NCBI GenBank assembly: GCA_964635325.1
Contig: CAZWOL010000070.1
Location: forward strand, 1 to 12,152
DNA length: 12,152 nt
Direction: 5' to 3'
DNA from: BOG-1112 sp964635325
Lineage (GTDB): Bacteria > Bdellovibrionota_B > Oligoflexia > Oligoflexales > Bog-1112
Shown: positions 6,622 to 12,152 of the stretch, one piece after another
How the letters are laid out: every line of letters starts with the position of its first letter
How positions within the stretch are numbered: the first letter of the stretch is position 1
Notes under the pieces: generated by a model
The model's input: the letters and a program-made list of their open reading frames with translations, nothing else
Databases searched by the model: none
What the model was told of the DNA's origin: nothing
Program-made: the position numbers and the translations under genes

Positions 6622-8158
6622 AGCCAAGCTCCTTCATAAAACCTAACATCTTAGCTTCAGCCTGATCCCTCTGTGCCATCAGCTCTTTCAAAATCGCCAG
6701 CTCACTCCTCACATCGATCTTTTCTTCTTCTTCCGTTGTCTGCACATACCGTGCAATATTGAGGTTGAAATCGTTCTCCTCAATCTCCTTGAGATCCACT
6801 ACCCGAACAAAGCGCTCCTGATTCTTATAATCCAAAAATCCTTGAGCTAGCTTAATTACATTCTCTTCTGACAAGCTATTCTGGTTCTTGCCTTCTACAA
6901 AGTGCTCTGCCCCATGGACAAAGATCACCTTGCCTTTGCGCTCTTTTGGTTTGTTCTTATTAATCAACAACACACAAGCGGGAATACCGGTGCCATAAAA
7001 CAAATTTGAGGCTAGTCCTACAATCCCTTCAATCAAATCATCCTTTAGCATTCCCGTACGAATCTTGGCTTCGGATCCTCCTCGGAACAAAATTCCGTGA
7101 GGAAGGACCACTCCTAACCTGCCCTTAGAATTCAAACTTGCGATCATGTGTTGGACAAAAGCAAGATCACCATAGGACTTAGGAGGACAACCGTAGACAT
7201 CTCGTCCATAACTATCCCCAGACTTCCAAACATCTTCGCCCCAGTTCGCTAGGGAAAATGGTGGATTTGCTATTACGCGGTCAAAGGTCTTAATAGCTTT
7301 GTCGTCTGTCAAATGCTTGGGATCCCGAAGGGTATCCCCACGCTCGATATAGGCATCGTCGATGTCATGAAGAAACAAGTTCATCTGGCAGATGGCCCAA
7401 GTGTTGAGGTTTTTCTCCTGACCATAAAGGTGCAGTGATTTAGGATCTTGTTTGTGACGCTCTAGGTAGTGAAACGATTCGAGGAGCATACCTCCCGAGC
7501 CACAGGTTGGATCATAGATGCTCATGCCTTTTTTGGGTTGCAAGCACTCAACGATGAGGCGCACCACTTCTTTTGGAGTATAAAACTCACCACCTTTTTT
7601 GCCGGCATCATCGGCAAATTTAGCGATTAAGTACTCATAGGCATTTCCTAGAACATCAGCGGGCACGTCTTCGTGGCGCAAGCGCTGTTTATCGAAGTGC
7701 TGCAGGAGCTGCTGCAAGATTTTGTCCGGGAAACGCTCTTTGTTGTTGAAGTCCACATCTTGAAAGACGCTTCTCAGTCGCAGGTTTGCATCTTCAATCT
7801 CACGAAAGGCTCGGTTAAGGTGGGAGCCGATATCTGTTGAGGATTTTCGTACATCCTTCCAAAAAGCTCCTTTAGGGATATGAAACCGATGTTCTTCGGG
7901 ATCCCTGGCAAGCTCCTTGTCGTTAAACTCAGCAAGGCGTGCTTCGTATTCCTCCTCCCAAACATCGGAAAGACGCTTGAAGAAGAGTAAGCCGAATATG
8001 TAGTGCTTGTAATCCGCGCTGTCGATTGAGCCGCGGAGAATATCGGCGGCTCCCCACAGATGTGACTCAAGCTCTTGCAGAGTCATGGTTCTCTTGTCAC
8101 TCGTTTTAGCAGGCTCATCATTTGTATGAATATTCTTTTTTTGGGTTACTTTTGTCAT
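6611..8158 (-). CDS. hsdM: Type I restriction-modification DNA adenine-N6 methyltransferase subunit
   Basis: HsdM with HsdS methylates adenine N6 in the target, using S-adenosylmethionine. From the ATG at 8158 the protein has 515 residues. The N-terminal helical domain (about 25-155: LESHLWGAADILRG, FGLLFFKRLSD) contacts HsdS. GGEFYTPKEVVRL (about 189-201) leads into the catalytic domain, with the SAM-binding motif DPTCGSGGM (216-224) and the catalytic NPPF (298-301), the gamma-type amino-methyltransferase order. A GTG seven codons upstream (8177-8179) is possible but has no ribosome site. The ATG at 8158 has a partial one, GAGAAG, so I prefer it, without certainty. It is the first gene of the hsdMSR-peptidase operon, and its 3' end overlaps hsdS. 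Nothing suggests inactivation. Confidence 0.95.
   Translation of the reverse strand: MTKVTQKKNIHTNDEPAKTSDKRTMTLQELESHLWGAADILRGSIDSADYKHYIFGLLFFKRLSDVWEEEYEARLAEFNDKELARDPEEHRFHIPKGAFWKDVRKSSTDIGSHLNRAFREIEDANLRLRSVFQDVDFNNKERFPDKILQQLLQHFDKQRLRHEDVPADVLGNAYEYLIAKFADDAGKKGGEFYTPKEVVRLIVECLQPKKGMSIYDPTCGSGGMLLESFHYLERHKQDPKSLHLYGQEKNLNTWAICQMNLFLHDIDDAYIERGDTLRDPKHLTDDKAIKTFDRVIANPPFSLANWGEDVWKSGDSYGRDVYGCPPKSYGDLAFVQHMIASLNSKGRLGVVLPHGILFRGGSEAKIRTGMLKDDLIEGIVGLASNLFYGTGIPACVLLINKNKPKERKGKVIFVHGAEHFVEGKNQNSLSEENVIKLAQGFLDYKNQERFVRVVDLKEIEENDFNLNIARYVQTTEEEEKIDVRSELAILKELMAQRDQAEAKMLGFMKELGYDS
6629..6634 (-). promoter_or_regulatory. Ribosome-binding site that fixes the hsdS start
   Basis: On -, AAGGAG lies 7 bases before the ATG at 6621, within the end of hsdM. 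The upstream in-frame TTG (6625-6627) is only one base from it, too close to be used. This decides the shorter HsdS start. Confidence 0.7.
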
Positions 8159-8178
8159 TGCGCTTCTCGTTATTGCCA

Positions 8179-8210
8179 CGGCGGTAGAGGGGTACGGGGC
8201 AAAGCCGCCG
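8179..8210. repeat. GC-rich inverted repeat just upstream of hsdM
   Basis: CGGCGG (8179-8184) and CCGCCG (8205-8210) are complementary, with 20 bases between them. The pair begins 21 bases upstream of the hsdM ATG and is clearly richer in GC than its surroundings. It could be an operator or form an mRNA hairpin that affects hsdM translation. A terminator is unlikely since no T-run follows on either strand. The rest of 8159-8357, the divergent spacer between hsdM and the next gene on +, holds an A-run around 8251-8258 but no promoter with good spacing that I can defend. Confidence 0.3.
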
Positions 8211-8357
8211 CCATCTCAGTGGGCTGGTTTGTCAATTGCTACGATAGTACAAAAAAAAGGCCAATTATCCCAGTTAGATTCGATAAATTGCTACTGTGTA
8301 GGATAAGCTCATGGTCTTTAAAAATGATTGGAAAAAAGCAGATCAACGGGGGTAGAA

Positions 8358-8708
8358 ATGAAATTTTATGGATACAAAAAATGTAGCACTTGCCGCAATG
8401 CTGAAGCGTTTCTCAGAGAACGCAACATTAGCTATGACTACAAAGATATTACGGAAGAGCCTCCGTCTAAAGTCGAACTCAGAATGATCCTGGATCATAG
8501 CGGGCTCGTGGTCAAGAAGCTCTTTAATACAAGTGGGCAAGTCTACCGAGATATGGGCTTGAAAGACAAAATGGATGCTATGACCGAATCCCAAGCGATC
8601 GAGTTGCTTGCCTCCAACGGAAAGTTGATTAAGAGACCTCTTGCGTTCGATGGAAAAAAAGCAACAGTGGGCTTCAAAGACAGCGAATACAAGGTGGCTT
8701 GGAGATGA
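8358..8708 (+). CDS. Arsenate reductase/Spx-family thioredoxin-fold protein
   Basis: The 116-residue protein belongs to the ArsC/Spx/YffB/YusI family. It begins MKFYGYKKCSTCRNAEAFL, with a CxxC pair at C9 and C12, as in YusI- and Spx-like members. The family blocks follow: FNTSGQVYRDMGLKDK (about 56-71), then LLASNGKLIKRPL (about 83-95). No arsenical genes (arsR, arsB) are nearby, and classic arsenate reductases of this group use a single N-terminal Cys, so an actual arsenate role is doubtful; a general redox or reductase role fits better. The ATG at 8358 follows GGGGG by 5 bases; a TTG ten codons upstream lacks the family's start pattern. It is the first gene on + after the restriction operon, transcribed away from it, with the hydrolase gene starting 40 bases downstream. 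Confidence 0.85.
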   Translation: MKFYGYKKCSTCRNAEAFLRERNISYDYKDITEEPPSKVELRMILDHSGLVVKKLFNTSGQVYRDMGLKDKMDAMTESQAIELLASNGKLIKRPLAFDGKKATVGFKDSEYKVAWR

Positions 8709-8748
8709 AACTAACCTTATTATCTACTCTTACAGGGCTCGGCAACTT

Positions 8749-9822
8749 ATGAAAATATTTAAACTTCAGCACTGTCTTTTTGCTCTATTCCTATTTCTAG
8801 GAGCGGGTTTTCTATTTGAAAAATGGGCAAACAAAAAGGAGCTCGCCACTCTTGAAAAGAAAGGAAAGCTCCTTGATGTTAACGGATCACTTATGCATAT
8901 ACAGTGTGCAGGTGAAGGCTCACCAATCGTAGTGCTTGAGTCAGGACTTGGTTCCGACATGACATCTTGGAATAAGGTTTTTGGGCCAATAAGCACCTTC
9001 ACCAAAGTGTGCAGATACGATCGATCAGGCTACGGTCTAAGCGCTAGTAATTCTTCAAAACGAAAAATAGAAGACCAGAATGAAGAACTCAAGCTACTAC
9101 TCAGAGAAGCTGGGATCAATGGGCCAAAGATTCTAGTAGGTCATTCAGCTGGAGGCCTCTACATTCGACAATTCTCAAAGGTTGATCCTGAAATTGTCGG
9201 GATGGTTCTTGTGGATTCTTCTATAAGTCTTCCAAAGGAAGAATTTGAGCGCTTTTTTAAAAGCCCTATTTTCGCCAGTTACTTGAAACTATGGGAAGCA
9301 AAATTCTCACTGATACGAATCCATGATTTCTTTTTTCCTGATCCGTTACTCAATAATGGTAGGCCCGAGGGGTATCCAATTCAAAACACATCTAGCAGTC
9401 GGTATCTGGAAGCATTGACTCAGGATGAAAACATCTACGTCGATCTCCTCCAAGCAAACGAGACGGATCTTGGAGATCTTCCCATAGTCGTAATTTCTCG
9501 AGGAAAAGATTTTATGGGCCAAGGATCTGCAAAAAGCGAGTTCGATATTGCTTGGAATAGTTGGCAAAAGAAGCTGCTGGATTTGTCGACACATAGTCAG
9601 CAGGTTATCGCTCAAAATAGCGGTCATATGATCCAGTTTGACCAACCGGAACTAGTCATTGAAACAATCAGAACCATTTGGGAGCACTCTTCTAGAGCAA
9701 ACCAAGCGAAACACTTTAAAAAATTCGTTAAAGTTTTTGGTGACGAAATTGTCCAAAGCTGGATCAACTTCTTTGTCTATCATAAGAAAATTGTCACAAA
9801 GAAAATAGCAGGTAAAATATGA
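8749..9822 (+). CDS. Alpha/beta-hydrolase with N-terminal membrane anchor
   Basis: The 357-residue protein starts with a hydrophobic stretch (about residues 9-23, CLFALFLFLGAGFLF) after a short basic segment, so it is likely a membrane anchor or uncleaved signal. The hydrolase fold follows: LDVNGSLMHIQCAGEGSP (42-59), strand and loop VVLESGLGSD (61-70), YDRSGYGLS (90-98), nucleophile elbow GHSAGG with S133 (131-136), and a late histidine H293 in SGHMIQFDQP. The acid residue is probably D254 in SRGKDF, though this is less certain. The C-terminal 45 residues (from about 313) are basic and extend past the usual fold. An upstream in-frame ATG at 8641 lies inside the previous gene and would put extra sequence before the membrane segment, so I use 8749. 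No clear ribosome site is seen. The substrate is unknown; esters or similar are typical of the family. Confidence 0.85.
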   Translation: MKIFKLQHCLFALFLFLGAGFLFEKWANKKELATLEKKGKLLDVNGSLMHIQCAGEGSPIVVLESGLGSDMTSWNKVFGPISTFTKVCRYDRSGYGLSASNSSKRKIEDQNEELKLLLREAGINGPKILVGHSAGGLYIRQFSKVDPEIVGMVLVDSSISLPKEEFERFFKSPIFASYLKLWEAKFSLIRIHDFFFPDPLLNNGRPEGYPIQNTSSSRYLEALTQDENIYVDLLQANETDLGDLPIVVISRGKDFMGQGSAKSEFDIAWNSWQKKLLDLSTHSQQVIAQNSGHMIQFDQPELVIETIRTIWEHSSRANQAKHFKKFVKVFGDEIVQSWINFFVYHKKIVTKKIAGKI

Positions 9823-10097
9823 AACCGATGCCTGCAAATATCAAAATAGTGGAAGCCAAGCATATTAAAAACTTCAGACTCCTCATTTCCTTTTCCGATG
9901 GAACGAAACACGAGGTTGACTTCGGACCATTCCTTAAGAATTCTCGAAACCCTCAAATTTTAAAGTATGCCAATCTTCAGAAATTCAAAAAATTTTCACT
10001 TGAAGATGGAGAGCTGATGTGGGGCGACTTCGATCTTATTTTCCCCCTAGCCGATCTCTATCAAGAATCGGAAATGCGGGCTCTTGCTACTTCCTAA
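9819..10097 (+). CDS. DUF2442-family small protein
   Basis: The 92-residue protein shows the DUF2442 pattern: IKIVEAKHIKNFRLLISFSD with GTKHEVDFGPFL (about 8-42), then LEDGELMWGDFDLIFPLADLY (about 66-86). Typical members read ...LLVTFSDGxxRxVDLxPxL... and a C-terminal WxxGxDLxxxxLY. The start overlaps the hydrolase stop by ATGA, so the two are co-translated. DUF2442 genes often pair with a DUF4160 gene in putative toxin-antitoxin-like arrangements. Here the next reading frame is not DUF4160, so that role is not supported. A second in-frame ATG nine bases later (9828) is possible. The protein is small, cytoplasmic, and of unknown function. Confidence 0.75.
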   Translation: MKPMPANIKIVEAKHIKNFRLLISFSDGTKHEVDFGPFLKNSRNPQILKYANLQKFKKFSLEDGELMWGDFDLIFPLADLYQESEMRALATS

Positions 10098-10359
10098 ATC
10101 TGAAAAAACCTTTCTCAAACGAGTACTACGTCGTGAAGTTATATTCTCTGTTAGTTTTTTTGAAAGCGCCTTCCTGAAAGGAGTGCAGAGTCTCGGGTGG
10201 AAACTTCCTGAAAAATGGAAAATTAGCGTTCATATGTTGAATGTGCTTTCGTTACTCGATTGCCTCGTTCACTCCGATCCCGAGTTAAGGCCTAAGCAGC
10301 TTTCTGATATTCGCAACCTTCTATTGAAGATTTCAAATCGCCTGGACCTGGTTCCATGA
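10084..10359 (+). CDS. Small protein of unknown function, TTG start
   Basis: I do not recognise this family. The frame is open for 91 codons and reads MLLPKSEKTFLKRVLRREVI, then a helical, hydrophobic-rich middle (FSVSFFESAFLKGVQSLGW, about 21-39), HMLNVLSLLDCLVHSDPELR (about 50-69) and a C-terminal helix LSDIRNLLLKIS. No Cys or His cluster, membrane segment or catalytic motif is evident. The start is uncertain: the TTG at 10084 overlaps the DUF2442 gene by 14 bases, with no clear ribosome site, and the first ATG (10234) would leave only 41 residues. It might be a partner of the DUF2442 gene, a coupled downstream cistron, or a worn fragment. It ends 9 bases before the stop of the convergent TPR gene. 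Confidence 0.5.
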   Translation: MLLPKSEKTFLKRVLRREVIFSVSFFESAFLKGVQSLGWKLPEKWKISVHMLNVLSLLDCLVHSDPELRPKQLSDIRNLLLKISNRLDLVP

Positions 10360-10368
10360 CAGCTTTCG

Positions 10369-11334
10369 TCACATACCGTCATTCATCAAAGACCTGAGCC
10401 TTTCCAGTCTGTGCTTATAAGGTGCTAGTTGCATCCAGTCGACTTGCGAAAGGTCTGCGTAGGCCTTTGCCGCATAGATTTTTGTTTGGCTGGTTTCAAG
10501 TTCTGCGAGGTCCTCGTAAACCAATCCTCTTATTGTACGAAAGGCTTCCTGCGGAATATCATATGTTTGAGCTGTTGCGATCGCTTCGTACTCTTTCTCT
10601 ATCGACAATAGCAGAGCAAGGGCTTCTTGTTGTTCGTTAGCAATTCTCAAAGCGTGTCCCAAGGCCCATTTTGCAATGCGAATCTGAGATGCAATTCCTT
10701 CTCTTTCTCGGATGTCAAGGGCTTTGCGGAACAAATCTAAAGCTAAGCTATGCTTTCCTGCGTCAAGGTAGACTTGCCCCAAGTTGTTACAGAGAGCCGG
10801 CAGCCAGGAATTGGCTCTCACGTCCTTTGATTGCTCCGCAAATTTCATAGCGAGCAAGTTCCAACGAATTTTCTCATCTGCTGTATGAGCCGCAATACCC
10901 AACATATGCGCTGCATTTGCAGTGTGGTAGTCCAAGTCGTGTGCTTCGCTTGTGTGATAGGAAAGTTCAAAGTATTTGAGGGCCTCGTCAAGGAACAGTT
11001 TGCTTTCTTCGCTATTTGCAGAACAAAACAGCGATTTCTGATGAAAGATACGACCTTTTTCAAGCAATATTCTTGAGCGAGCAATGGGGTCAGGTTCATT
11101 GGATAAGAGCGTTTCCGCTTTTTTTATAGTCTCCTCCGCTTTTGAGAATTTCTTTTGCATGGCTTGTACAAGCGCAAGCTGAGATAAGATTTGCAGGTAG
11201 ATCGATTTCTCAGAGAGCTTTTCGGCTTGCGAAAGAACGATATTTAGCGCTACTTCAGCTGTTGCTGGGTCACCGACAGTTCCAAGAATCTCATCAAAGT
11301 TAGAAGTGTTAAAATCGCTTTTCGATCCGGCCAT
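10369..11334 (-). CDS. Tetratricopeptide-repeat protein
   Basis: The 321-residue protein is almost wholly helical and carries TPR-like repeats. The clearest is NNLGQVYLDAGKHSLALDLF through RKALDIREREG (183-213). Weaker units are LVQAMQKKFSKAEETIKKAE (about 55-74) and about 88-125, plus one at 137-170. TPR helices bind other proteins. No enzymatic domain, signal peptide or membrane segment is visible, so the partner is unknown. I chose the ATG at 11332-11334 because GGAG lies 9 bases upstream; an ATG five codons earlier (11349) has no ribosome site. It lies divergent to the PaiB-like gene with only 34 bases between starts and converges on the small unknown gene at its 3' end. Its function is not deducible from the sequence. 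Confidence 0.8.
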   Translation of the reverse strand: MAGSKSDFNTSNFDEILGTVGDPATAEVALNIVLSQAEKLSEKSIYLQILSQLALVQAMQKKFSKAEETIKKAETLLSNEPDPIARSRILLEKGRIFHQKSLFCSANSEESKLFLDEALKYFELSYHTSEAHDLDYHTANAAHMLGIAAHTADEKIRWNLLAMKFAEQSKDVRANSWLPALCNNLGQVYLDAGKHSLALDLFRKALDIREREGIASQIRIAKWALGHALRIANEQQEALALLLSIEKEYEAIATAQTYDIPQEAFRTIRGLVYEDLAELETSQTKIYAAKAYADLSQVDWMQLAPYKHRLERLRSLMNDGM

Positions 11335-11368
11335 GGTACTAAACTCCATGAGAAAGATAAGGGTGGTT

Positions 11369-11974
11369 ATGATTTATACTCCGAAACACTTTGGTATCGA
11401 AAGAGAGGATCTGGTACACGAGATCATTCGTACCTACTCGTTTGCCACGTTGATCACAGTTAATACAGCAACACCAAGCATCAGCCATCTCCCGCTCCTT
11501 CTGGACGAAAGTGGGACAAAACTACTTGGCCATATGGCTCGAGCCAATCCGCAATGGCGTTCTTTTGCGGCAGATACAATTGCTACAGCGGTCTTCATGG
11601 GACCGCATGCCTATATTTCTCCTCGGTGGTACGAGCCCCAGGCGGATAACGTCCCAACGTGGAATTATGCCGTAGTCCATACACACGGAATTCCTGAGGT
11701 GCTAAAGGACGAAATAGCAGCTTACGATGTTATGCAAAAGTTAGTTTCAACCTACGATCCCGAGTGGCCTCTGGAGCTACCGGACAAAGATAAGCGATCT
11801 ATGATGCGCGAGATAGTCGTGTTTGAAATCACCATCAAAAAAATCGAAGCTAAGTTCAAGCTTAGCCAAAACCGCTCCCAGCAAGATATTCAGAACGTTG
11901 CCAATGTCTTAACAGGGCAATCCGACCAGACCCAGCGTGAGGCGGGAGAGTTGATGAAGAGGATTCTAGGATGA
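11369..11974 (+). CDS. PaiB-like FMN-binding negative regulator
   Basis: The 201-residue protein begins MIYTPKHFGIEREDLVHEII, the start typical of the PaiB family, a split-barrel flavin-binding fold first linked to repression of sporulation and protease genes in Bacillus. Further family blocks are HLPLLLD (40-46), GHMARANPQW (54-63), FMGPHAYISPRWY (76-88), VPTWNYAVVHTHG (95-107) and a C-terminal FEITIKKIEAKFKLSQNRS (152-170). The protein looks complete. Whether it regulates DNA, or is mainly a flavin enzyme, is not known for this branch. I chose the ATG at 11369 by family start; two earlier in-frame ATGs (11333 and 11348) would overlap or abut the divergent TPR start. Its stop overlaps the next gene by ATGA. 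Confidence 0.88.
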   Translation: MIYTPKHFGIEREDLVHEIIRTYSFATLITVNTATPSISHLPLLLDESGTKLLGHMARANPQWRSFAADTIATAVFMGPHAYISPRWYEPQADNVPTWNYAVVHTHGIPEVLKDEIAAYDVMQKLVSTYDPEWPLELPDKDKRSMMREIVVFEITIKKIEAKFKLSQNRSQQDIQNVANVLTGQSDQTQREAGELMKRILG

Positions 11975-12114
11975 TACTTTGTAACGATATTTCAGCATTG
12001 GAAGAGCATATCAAGAAAGAAAATCATCGTCTGATTGCGATCGACGGCCGCCCATCGTCAGGGAAGACCACGCTCGCATGCGAACTTGCCGATCTAATAA
12101 CGCGAATTCGATGA
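11971..12114 (+). pseudogene. Truncated P-loop kinase-like gene
   Basis: A 47-residue frame starts at the ATGA overlap with the PaiB-like gene, so it was its operon partner. It has the strand LIAIDG (21-26) and a Walker A loop GRPSSGKTT (26-34), then the helix LACELADLI, as in uridine-kinase-like and related P-loop NTPases of about 200 residues. It then ends abruptly with TRIR and TGA at 12112-12114, long before the Walker B, lid and nucleotide-binding regions. The remaining 38 bases to the window edge form part of an inverted repeat and continue no obvious kinase sequence. I read it as a gene cut off by rearrangement or insertion at about 12100. A frameshift is less likely but not excluded, since the window ends too soon to check. 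Confidence 0.6.
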
Positions 12115-12148
12115 ACTAAGGTGCTAGCGCAAGTCTAGCCGAGTCGTT
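12115..12148. repeat. Imperfect inverted repeat beside the truncated kinase gene
   Basis: GCTAG and CTAGC are separated by 7 bases (CGCAAGT) near 12122-12138. Further out, GAAC (from about 12113) faces GTTC (near 12145-12148), with a 6-base unpaired spacer on each side. The nested pairing, next to a gene that ends suddenly, could be the hairpin end of a mobile element. It is not followed by a T-run, so a terminator is unlikely. The window ends 4 bases after the repeat. Confidence 0.3.
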
Positions 12149-12152
12149 CAAT

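Noticed and set aside
8230..8304. Promoter for hsdM (TTGACA-like on -) or for the ArsC-like gene (TTAGAT / TAGGAT on +).
   Set aside because: The hsdM -35-like hexamer has no -10 at proper distance; the + pair has a 19-base spacing and poor hexamers.
8358..8708. Arsenic resistance operon.
   Set aside because: The gene is in the ArsC/Spx family, but it has a CxxC pair and no arsenical transporter, regulator or second reductase gene is near.
8641..8748. Longer start for the alpha/beta-hydrolase at the ATG at 8641.
   Set aside because: It overlaps the ArsC-like gene by 68 bases and adds 36 residues before a clean membrane segment; the ATG at 8749 fits better.
9819..10359. A classical toxin-antitoxin pair from DUF2442.
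   Set aside because: The downstream frame lacks DUF4160 features and has an uncertain start, so calling it a toxin would be unsupported.
10356..10371. Terminator hairpin between the convergent small gene and TPR gene (TGAC..GTCA).
   Set aside because: The stem is only 4 bases with no T-run on either strand, and it overlaps the coding ends.
12112..12152. Integron attC-like site at the right edge (inverted pairs with GTTC and GAAC ends).
   Set aside because: The outer boxes do not fit the RYYYAAC and GTTRRRY consensus: each has a mismatch in the core, and no integrase or cassette series is visible.
1..12152. CRISPR arrays, tRNA or rRNA genes.
   Set aside because: No repeated 25-40 base units with spacers, no cloverleaf-type sequence and no rRNA-like stretches were found by reading both strands.

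Overview
The window comes from a bacterial chromosome of moderate GC. The genes are dense, with short overlaps and mostly ordinary starts. No gene fixes the taxon. The gene types (GNAT, PaiB-like FMN protein, Spx/ArsC-like thioredoxin fold, DUF2442, a membrane-anchored alpha/beta hydrolase) occur widely in bacteria, so I do not name a lineage.

Layout. (1) 1-500: the 3' part of a GNAT acetyltransferase gene on +, cut by the window edge. (2) About 478-1610: a scrapyard of broken genes. It holds the first residues of a second GNAT on +. On - it holds a DUF6973-like reading frame that has lost its N-terminus at a probable IS terminus, a fragment of an integrase-core transposase, an IS66 TnpB-like N-terminal stub, and an IS1380-like transposase fragment that starts directly after the stop codon of the next gene. 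Most of these pieces are too short or lack start codons, so a routine ORF caller would miss them. (3) 1611-8158, all on -: a compact type I restriction-modification operon, transcribed hsdM > hsdS > hsdR > YgjP-type zinc metallopeptidase. The stop and start codons overlap by 11, 4 and 1 bases, which implies translational coupling. (4) 8358-10359 on +: an Spx/ArsC-family thioredoxin-fold gene, a membrane-anchored alpha/beta hydrolase, a DUF2442 gene overlapping it by ATGA, and a small unknown reading frame. (5) 10369-11334 on -: a TPR protein gene, converging on the previous group. (6) 11369-12114 on +: a PaiB-like FMN-binding regulator, overlapped by ATGA with a P-loop kinase-like gene that stops after only 47 residues, next to an imperfect inverted repeat at the window edge.

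How the genes work together. HsdM and HsdS would form the modification methyltransferase, and adding HsdR gives the restriction complex. The metallopeptidase is translationally coupled to HsdR and may act on the complex or on another protein; that is inference. Genes to the right of 8358 look like a separate set. I see no tRNA, rRNA or CRISPR. The most notable results are the peptidase-coupled type I system and the compound IS scrapyard at its downstream end. I do not see a clearly new system; the least explained genes are the DUF2442 plus unknown pair and the TPR protein.
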